Shown here piece by piece: positions 5,646-10,207 of a stretch of 10,207 nucleotides of DNA; positions within the stretch are counted from its first letter, which is position 1, and the number at the start of each line of letters is the position of its first letter. Under the pieces are notes generated by a model. That model saw nothing but the letters and a program-made list of their open reading frames with translations. It did not search any database and was not told the DNA's origin. Position numbers and translations under genes: made by a program. Origin of the DNA: Pseudomonadales bacterium (lineage in GTDB: Bacteria > Pseudomonadota > Gammaproteobacteria > Pseudomonadales > Azotimanducaceae); assembly GCA_028822125.1 (NCBI GenBank), contig JAPKEK010000040.1, positions 1-10,207 of the forward strand. Direction: 5' to 3'.

Positions 5646-6823
5646 TGCCAACAACACTAGATGAGATTTTTCAGGATCAGATTGAAAGCCGCCCAATAGA
5701 AGCCATTTCCGTAGAACCGCCGGTCCCTCTGGAAGAGATTCCAACACCTGCCTTGCTGATAGACGAAGTCGCATTCCAACGGAATCTGGAACGAATGGCT
5801 CGCCATATCACCACATCGGGCTTGTCTTTGCGGGCCCATGCAAAGATGCATAAGTCACCGGTGGTGGCTCGTAAACAGCTGGCAGCGGGCGCTAGTGGTA
5901 TCTGCTGTGCGAAGGTGGCGGAAGCTGAAGTAATGCAGCGAGCAGGCATAAATCCCATATTGATTACCTCGCCGGTTGTCAGCGAAGACAGCCTGCGCAG
6001 AGTCGTTCGTATGGCTCAGCATAATGACGAATTGCAAATCGTAATTGATTGTCAGCAGACGGCAGATCAGTTGCAACGAATGCTAATGGATAATACAGGC
6101 AAGCTTGGTGTTCTCGTTGATATCGATCCTGGTATGGGACGAACAGGTATCGAGGCGGGCCAGCCCGCCGTCGATCTGGTGGTTCACGTGGCCGAGCACT
6201 GTCCGAACTTGAATTTTCTTGGATTGCAGATATATGCGGGCAATTGCATGCATATCCCGGGTCATGGGGAGCGTCGTAAGAAGTATTTCAAGGTTATGGA
6301 AAAAGGGGCTGCTACCCGGCAGATGATTGAGGAGGCCGGGATCAGGGTGGCTACGGTATCAGGCGGGGGAACCGGGACTTACGATCTAGAAAGAGCACTT
6401 GGTTTAATTACAGAATTACAGGCGGGCTCATTTGCCTTTATGGATATAGAGTATCGAGACATTGGCGGGGTCGATAATCCCCTGTTTGTTGATTTTGAAA
6501 TTGCCTTGCATCTGCTGGTAACGGCGATCAGTCAGCCCCAATCAACACTTATTACAGTCGATGCTGGTTTCAAGTCGCTTGCGTCAGATAAGATGGTCCC
6601 GGAATTTAAAGATATTGAAGGACTGCGCTATCACTGGGGAGGCGATGAGCACGGGATTGTGCAGCTAAATAACCCATCAAAGCTGATTAACCTGGGTGAC
6701 AAATTAAAATTGCTGACACCGCATTGTGACCCGACAGTCAATCTCCATGATTTTTATTTCGTGGTACGTGATGGTCTGGTTCACGAGCTCTGGCCTATCT
6801 CAACGAGAGGACTTTCCAGATGA
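5645..6823 (+). CDS. DSD1-family PLP- and metal-dependent aldolase, BhcC/D-threonine aldolase-like
   Basis: Fold-type III PLP enzyme of 392 residues. The alanine-racemase-like barrel follows IPTPALLID (32-40). The PLP lysine should be K67 in RAHAKMHKS, matching the RPHxKxHK motif of D-threonine aldolases. Further marks are GICCAKVAEAEVM, DPGMGRTG, LQIYAG, the phosphate-binding SGGGTGTY and GSFAFMDIEYRDIG. The C-terminal metal site PHCDPT has H360 and D362 as probable ligands. The C-terminus (GDEHGIV, HCDPTVNLHDFYF, LWPISTRG) closely resembles what I recall of beta-hydroxyaspartate aldolase BhcC, which interconverts glycine plus glyoxylate with (2R,3S)-beta-hydroxyaspartate. D-threonine aldolase or D-threo-3-hydroxyaspartate dehydratase activity are alternatives. 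Its ATG overlaps the CDF stop by one base, and its TGA overlaps the next ATG by four, placing it in an operon with a mesaconyl-CoA-type hydratase. Family is sure; reaction is not. Confidence 0.88.
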   Translation: MPTTLDEIFQDQIESRPIEAISVEPPVPLEEIPTPALLIDEVAFQRNLERMARHITTSGLSLRAHAKMHKSPVVARKQLAAGASGICCAKVAEAEVMQRAGINPILITSPVVSEDSLRRVVRMAQHNDELQIVIDCQQTADQLQRMLMDNTGKLGVLVDIDPGMGRTGIEAGQPAVDLVVHVAEHCPNLNFLGLQIYAGNCMHIPGHGERRKKYFKVMEKGAATRQMIEEAGIRVATVSGGGTGTYDLERALGLITELQAGSFAFMDIEYRDIGGVDNPLFVDFEIALHLLVTAISQPQSTLITVDAGFKSLASDKMVPEFKDIEGLRYHWGGDEHGIVQLNNPSKLINLGDKLKLLTPHCDPTVNLHDFYFVVRDGLVHELWPISTRGLSR

Positions 6824-7830
6824 CCGTTTATGTGCCTTATTTTGAAGATTTTAGTGTAGGCGATGATCTGTCTGATGTGCCGTCAATCACTGTCACTGAG
6901 GGCTTGGCTGCGCTTCATCAGGCGCTTTTTGGTGATCGCAGTAAGCTGTCACTTGACCAGGTGCTGTGCCAGAAGGTGACGGGCAGGTCTGCGCTACTTG
7001 CAAGCAGTGCTCTGGTTTGTAACCTCGCCATTGGCCAGAGTACCATTCCATCACAAAGGGTACTTGGGAATCTGTTTTACAGGGGGCTGCACCTGAAAAA
7101 GGCCGTTTTCCTGGGCGATACCTTAACCACCCGTACACGGGTAGTTGCTTTAAGGCAGAATGCGCTGAAAGCCGGTAGGCCAGCCACAGGCATGGTCGCC
7201 CTGCAGATGCATGTTACCAACCAGGATGACCAGACAGTGCTGCTTTTCTGGCGCTGCCCCATGCTACCCTGTCGTGATCCCAAGGCAGAGACTGGGCTCA
7301 AGGATTCCTTTGACAGTATGCCAACGAATATCAGCGATGCAGAATTGCAGCAGCATCTGCCTGCCTGGTCACTTGAAAAATTCAGCAGTTCGACCAGGGG
7401 CACGATGTTCACAGACTTCGAAGCCGGTAGCATAGTAGAGATCGAAGCTGCTGACACAGTAACTTCTGCGCCTGAACTGGTTCGAATGACTTTGAATATG
7501 GCAATGACGCATACCGACGCCAGCCGAAGTGTTTATGGTAAACGGCTGGTCTATGGCGGCCACACCATCGCTGTTGCAAGTGCCCAGATGACCAGGTTAA
7601 TCCCTAATCTCGTTACCATCCTGGCCTGGTACCAGTGTGATCACACGGCGCCTGTTTTCGAACAGGATATACTGTCGTCTCGAGTGACCATTGAGGAAAA
7701 GTTACCCCTGAAGTCGGGTGGTATTTTGAAGCTGCATGTAGAGGTAATGGCGAAAAGAGGCGCCGAGGCACCTGCAGAGATGCAGACAGCGAAAGTGCTA
7801 GATTGGCGATTAGCCTGCCTGACTGCGTAG
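6820..7830 (+). CDS. mch: MaoC-like double-hotdog hydratase, probable mesaconyl-C1-CoA (2-methylfumaryl-CoA) hydratase
   Basis: Predicted to interconvert 2-methylmalyl-CoA and mesaconyl-C1-CoA. The 336-residue length matches Mch of Chloroflexus and Rhodobacter (about 343). The N-terminal hotdog (about 5-155) begins YFEDFSVG and has ITVTEG, LFGDRSKLS, GDTL (99-102) and ALRQN, in the same order as in Mch. The C-terminal hotdog (about 195-315) keeps the hydratase motif H231-x-D233 followed by YGKRLVYGGH (239-248). The N-terminal half is clearly divergent, for example NLFYRG where Mch has NLGYA, so a related substrate is possible. It does not resemble the HTD2-type mesaconyl-C4-CoA hydratase (Meh). 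The ATG overlaps the aldolase stop by four bases (ATGA), with GAGAGG 9 nt upstream. The next gene encodes Mct, the enzyme that uses the Mch product, which strongly supports a mesaconyl-CoA role. Confidence 0.75.
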   Translation: MTVYVPYFEDFSVGDDLSDVPSITVTEGLAALHQALFGDRSKLSLDQVLCQKVTGRSALLASSALVCNLAIGQSTIPSQRVLGNLFYRGLHLKKAVFLGDTLTTRTRVVALRQNALKAGRPATGMVALQMHVTNQDDQTVLLFWRCPMLPCRDPKAETGLKDSFDSMPTNISDAELQQHLPAWSLEKFSSSTRGTMFTDFEAGSIVEIEAADTVTSAPELVRMTLNMAMTHTDASRSVYGKRLVYGGHTIAVASAQMTRLIPNLVTILAWYQCDHTAPVFEQDILSSRVTIEEKLPLKSGGILKLHVEVMAKRGAEAPAEMQTAKVLDWRLACLTA

Positions 7831-7891
7831 TGGTGCATTAATTAGATAATATAAGTAGTCGTGTATTAGTTAAACGGTATAAGTGGTTTAT
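7831..7891. other. A/T-rich spacer before mct, no confident promoter
   Basis: A 61-bp spacer, very A/T-rich at 7838-7855 (GATAAT at 7845-7850). No matching -35 was found at normal spacing and there is no hairpin with a T-run, so read-through from the upstream operon is likely. No good Shine-Dalgarno precedes the ATG at 7892. The in-frame GTG at 7883 would add only three residues; the ATG gives the MKGIL start I recall for Chloroflexus Mct. Confidence 0.4.
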
Positions 7892-9100
7892 ATGAAAGGA
7901 ATTTTGTCTGGAATGACAGTGGTTGAAGGCAGTGCGTTCATTGCCGCGCCACTGGGTGGCATGACCCTTGCGCAGTTGGGTGCACGTGTTATCCGTTTTG
8001 ATCCTATTGGCGGTGGATTGGATTATCATCGATGGCCGGTCACTGCTGCTGGAACGAGCCTTTTCTGGGCTGGCATGAATAAAGGCAAGCAGTCAATTCA
8101 GTTAGATATTCGAAAACCGGAAGGCAGGGAAATCATAACGGCATTACTGTCCCGGCCCGGTCCTGAATTAGGGATGTTTCTGACCAATTTCCCGGAAAGA
8201 GGCTGGCTCGCCTATGATGAGCTTAGAAAGCTTCGCCAAGACCTGATTTATGTCAATGTTCTAGGCGATCGTCAGGGCGGTTCAGCACTTGATTACACCA
8301 TCAACTGCGCCGTCGGTTTTACTAACGCAACTGGCCCGGTAGACAGTGATCACCCAACCAATTATCTGTTACCGGCATGGGACAATATTACCGGTCAAAT
8401 GACCGCAACAGCACTCTTGGCTGCAGAACGATATCGCTATCGTAGCGGTCAGGGGCAACTGGTTCGCATTGCCTTGAAAGATGTGGCTTTGGCCACGGCA
8501 GGTCATCTAGGCAATATTTCAGAGGTCATGATCAACAAACATGATAGAGAACGGGTGGGTAATTATCTGTACGGGGCTTTTGGTCGGGATTTTGTCAGCA
8601 AAGATGGTAAGCGGCTCATGATTGTTGGATTAACCCCAAAACAATGGAGCGCCATCCAGGAGGCGACTGAAACAAGGCAGCAATTTGAGTCTTTGAGGAA
8701 TCTTAAGGGTCTTAAATTCGATTCAGAAGGTGATCGATTTGAAAACCGTCAGGACATTTCAGCAATACTTGAGCCCTGGTTCGGGCGACATGAATATGCC
8801 CTGATCAAAGAAAAATTTGATCAGACCGGCGTGTGTTATGGGCCTTACCGCAGCTTTCGAGAGATGGTGGCAGAAGATCCGGACTGTTCTGAGGACAATC
8901 CTCTGTTTCAAATGGTGGAGCAACCTGAAATAGGCACTTATCTTGTTCCGTCTTCTCCCATACGGTTTACCGAATCAGCTAACTTGCCGGCGTTGAAGGC
9001 GCCGATTCTTGGCGAACACACAGATCAGATTCTCGCAGAAGAACTTGGCTTTAGCAGCGCGGAAATTGGCAGGCTGCATGATGACAACATTGTTGCATGA
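7892..9100 (+). CDS. mct: Mesaconyl-CoA C1-C4 CoA transferase (2-methylfumaryl-CoA isomerase)
   Basis: Class III (CaiB/BaiF) CoA transferase of 402 residues that moves CoA within one molecule, from the C1 to the C4 carboxyl of mesaconate, without an external acceptor. The catalytic aspartate should be D164 in LLPAWD, matching Asp165 of the Chloroflexus enzyme; the one-residue offset fits a shorter loop near residue 53. Blocks recalled as characteristic of Chloroflexus Mct are present in order: MKGIL, EGSAFIAAPLGGMTLAQLG, RFDPIGGGLDYHRWPVT, LFWAGMNKGK, TNFPERGWL, ALKDV, EVMIN, NYLYGAFGRDF, GDRF, DPDCSEDNP and GEHTDQIL. Similarity runs end to end, which sets it apart from generic CaiB transferases. 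In Chloroflexus it feeds citramalyl-CoA formation in glyoxylate assimilation. It follows the Mch-like gene by 61 bp on the same strand. No Mcl or Meh gene is visible next to it. Confidence 0.93.
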   Translation: MKGILSGMTVVEGSAFIAAPLGGMTLAQLGARVIRFDPIGGGLDYHRWPVTAAGTSLFWAGMNKGKQSIQLDIRKPEGREIITALLSRPGPELGMFLTNFPERGWLAYDELRKLRQDLIYVNVLGDRQGGSALDYTINCAVGFTNATGPVDSDHPTNYLLPAWDNITGQMTATALLAAERYRYRSGQGQLVRIALKDVALATAGHLGNISEVMINKHDRERVGNYLYGAFGRDFVSKDGKRLMIVGLTPKQWSAIQEATETRQQFESLRNLKGLKFDSEGDRFENRQDISAILEPWFGRHEYALIKEKFDQTGVCYGPYRSFREMVAEDPDCSEDNPLFQMVEQPEIGTYLVPSSPIRFTESANLPALKAPILGEHTDQILAEELGFSSAEIGRLHDDNIVA

Positions 9101-9217
9101 AATGCCTGCTGGCTTTCCTGGTTCGATCCTGGATTAATAGCCAGAAACCCTAAAGCTGGCTTCCACGTCGTTATCTTGTGTTACGATTTGTGCTTATAAA
9201 ATTTGGCGGAGTAACTC
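9101..9217. promoter_or_regulatory. Intergenic region with a tentative exbB promoter
   Basis: The region separates the mct operon from exbBD. A TATAAA at 9195-9200 is a plausible -10, but the best -35 at workable spacing (TTATCT, 9171-9176) matches TTGACA at only three positions. CTGGCT (9109-9114) pairs with AGCCAG (9139-9144) across a 24-nt loop without a T-run, so it is a poor terminator. GGAG at 9208-9211 lies 6 nt before the TTG start of exbB and supports that start. Confidence 0.35.
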
Positions 9218-9865
9218 TTGTTTGAACTAGTAAAAGCCGGTGGTTGGTTAATGCTGCCGATCCTGATTTGCTCGGTTATCTCTGCCGCTATTTGCATTGA
9301 ACGTTTCTGGACCCTGAGAGGCTCCCAGGTAGTGCCAAAAGCACTCCTGGCCGAGGTATGGCAATGGATTCAACAAAACCAGATGACGGCAGAACGAATC
9401 AAGCAGATCCGAATCCAGTCCCCATTGGGCGCTATTCTGGCTACCGGAATAAGTAATCACCATCGTGGCCGGGAACAGATGAAGCAGAGCATTGAGGAGA
9501 CTGCAGGACAGGTCGTACATGAGCTTGAGCGTTATCTGTCTACCCTGGGCACCGTTGCAGCGGTGAGTCCCTTAATCGGTCTGCTCGGTACTGTGATAGG
9601 CATGATTAAGGTTTTCAGTGCAATTCAACTCGAAGGCGTGGGCAATGCTGCCGTGCTGGCTGGCGGGATATCTGAGGCACTTATTACCACTGCAGCTGGG
9701 TTAACAGTTGCTATCCCCAGTCTGTTTTTTTACCGTTTCTTTCAGCGAAGGGTTGATGAACTGGTGATGGACATGGAACAAGATGCACTTAAGTTAGTAG
9801 AGGTGCTGAGTATTGAGCCATTACCCGTTCAAAGTGGGTCCAGTCCCATTCCGGGAATCCGCTGA
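9218..9865 (+). CDS. exbB: ExbB/TolQ/MotA-family proton channel subunit
   Basis: Inner-membrane subunit of a proton-driven motor that, with ExbD, energises an envelope process. It has 215 residues from a TTG start backed by GGAG at 6 nt; the N-terminus MFELVKAGGWLMLPI is typical of this subgroup. There are three membrane segments: about 10-27, 106-131 and 145-173. The conserved blocks are VSPLIGLLGTVIGMI (116-130) and GGISEALITTAAGLTVAIPS (149-168), the latter holding the pore-lining threonines. The large cytoplasmic loop lies between segments 1 and 2. ExbD follows after 2 nt. In many Gammaproteobacteria this ExbB/ExbD subtype sits next to msbA, lpxK and kdsB, so a link to lipid A export is possible, but those genes would lie beyond the right edge. 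A TonB-linked or TolQR-like role cannot be excluded. Confidence 0.92.
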   Translation: MFELVKAGGWLMLPILICSVISAAICIERFWTLRGSQVVPKALLAEVWQWIQQNQMTAERIKQIRIQSPLGAILATGISNHHRGREQMKQSIEETAGQVVHELERYLSTLGTVAAVSPLIGLLGTVIGMIKVFSAIQLEGVGNAAVLAGGISEALITTAAGLTVAIPSLFFYRFFQRRVDELVMDMEQDALKLVEVLSIEPLPVQSGSSPIPGIR

Positions 9866-9867
9866 CA

Positions 9868-10207
9868 ATGAAATTTGCACGCCGTAAAACAGAACCGCCT
9901 GAAGTCAATTTGACACCCTTGATTGATGTGGTATTCCTGTTGCTCATTTTCTTCATGGTTTCCACTTCATTTAAACTGGAAACGCAGTTAATGGTCGAAC
10001 TACCTTCGGCTGAAGGCGTCATTAGCAGTGATCCAGTAGATACTGTAACCGTGACCGTAGGCAGGACAGGTAATTATGCAGTCAATGAGCGAGTGCTCCT
10101 AAATCAATCTGTTGAAGTCCTGCGTAATACTTTGCAAGCCGTTAGCAAAGGCAGGCACGACCGGCCGCTGATCTTGATGGCGGATGCGCAGGCACCTCAT
10201 CAGGCGG
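9868..10207 (+). CDS. exbD: ExbD/TolR-family biopolymer transport protein (3' partial)
   Basis: Partner of the ExbB-type channel. The ATG at 9868 lies 2 nt after the exbB TGA, so translation is probably coupled; only a weak GGGA is seen upstream. The window cuts the gene after 113 codons, where the family usually has about 130-145 residues. The short basic cytoplasmic N-terminus (MKFARRKTEPPEVN) leads to a single membrane segment (about 16-36), LTPLIDVVFLLLIFFMVSTS, with the essential proton-carrying aspartate at D20. The periplasmic domain follows, with VELPSAEG, a TVTVTVGRTGNYAVN strand pair and PLILMADAQAPH. The visible frame has no disruption. Confidence 0.93.
   Translation, partial: MKFARRKTEPPEVNLTPLIDVVFLLLIFFMVSTSFKLETQLMVELPSAEGVISSDPVDTVTVTVGRTGNYAVNERVLLNQSVEVLRNTLQAVSKGRHDRPLILMADAQAPHQA

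Noticed and set aside
7883..7891. GTG start of mct three codons upstream
   Set aside because: The ATG at 7892 gives the MKGIL start recalled for the family; the GTG has no better ribosome binding site.
9789..10022. Minus-strand frame over the exbB-exbD junction
   Set aside because: It overlaps two well-supported genes on the other strand and has no similarity or start signal.

Overview
The window looks like a chromosomal segment of a Gammaproteobacterium, possibly a marine lineage; the genus cannot be fixed from sequence alone. The evidence is a ClpB close to the enterobacterial type, two LexA sites of the CTGT-N8-ACAG class used by gamma- and betaproteobacteria, and an ExbB/ExbD pair of the kind that often sits beside lipid A genes in this class. 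All genes are on the plus strand. There is no sign of an insertion sequence, tRNA, rRNA or CRISPR array.

Layout. (1) 2-2458: the disaggregase clpB, missing about 40 N-terminal codons beyond the left edge. (2) 2459-3502: a regulatory and orphan-gene region. It holds a hexamer repeat, a promoter covered by two LexA (SOS) boxes, one within a single base of the textbook consensus, and a 226-residue very basic protein of unknown function with an internal 15-bp repeat. (3) 3503-4633: an FAD oxidoreductase of the L-2-hydroxyglutarate dehydrogenase family that starts at TTG. (4) 4713-7830: three overlapping genes, a zinc-type CDF efflux protein, a metal- and PLP-dependent DSD1-family aldolase resembling beta-hydroxyaspartate aldolase (BhcC), and a double-hotdog hydratase of the mesaconyl-C1-CoA hydratase (Mch) type. 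(5) 7892-9100: a clear mesaconyl-CoA C1-C4 CoA transferase (Mct). (6) 9218-10207: exbB and the first 113 codons of exbD, which is cut by the right edge.

How the genes may work together. Mch and Mct are consecutive enzymes of the glyoxylate-assimilating half of the 3-hydroxypropionate bi-cycle known from Chloroflexus. There, propionyl-CoA plus glyoxylate becomes methylmalyl-CoA, mesaconyl-C1-CoA, mesaconyl-C4-CoA and citramalyl-CoA, and finally pyruvate plus acetyl-CoA. Here the Mch-like gene is translationally coupled to an aldolase whose closest known relatives interconvert beta-hydroxyaspartate with glycine plus glyoxylate. The inference is a glyoxylate/propionyl-CoA co-assimilation module. 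The lyase (Mcl) and the mesaconyl-C4-CoA hydratase (Meh) are not in the window and would have to be encoded elsewhere. The second notable system is independent of this: a DNA-damage-controlled gene for an uncharacterised basic protein.
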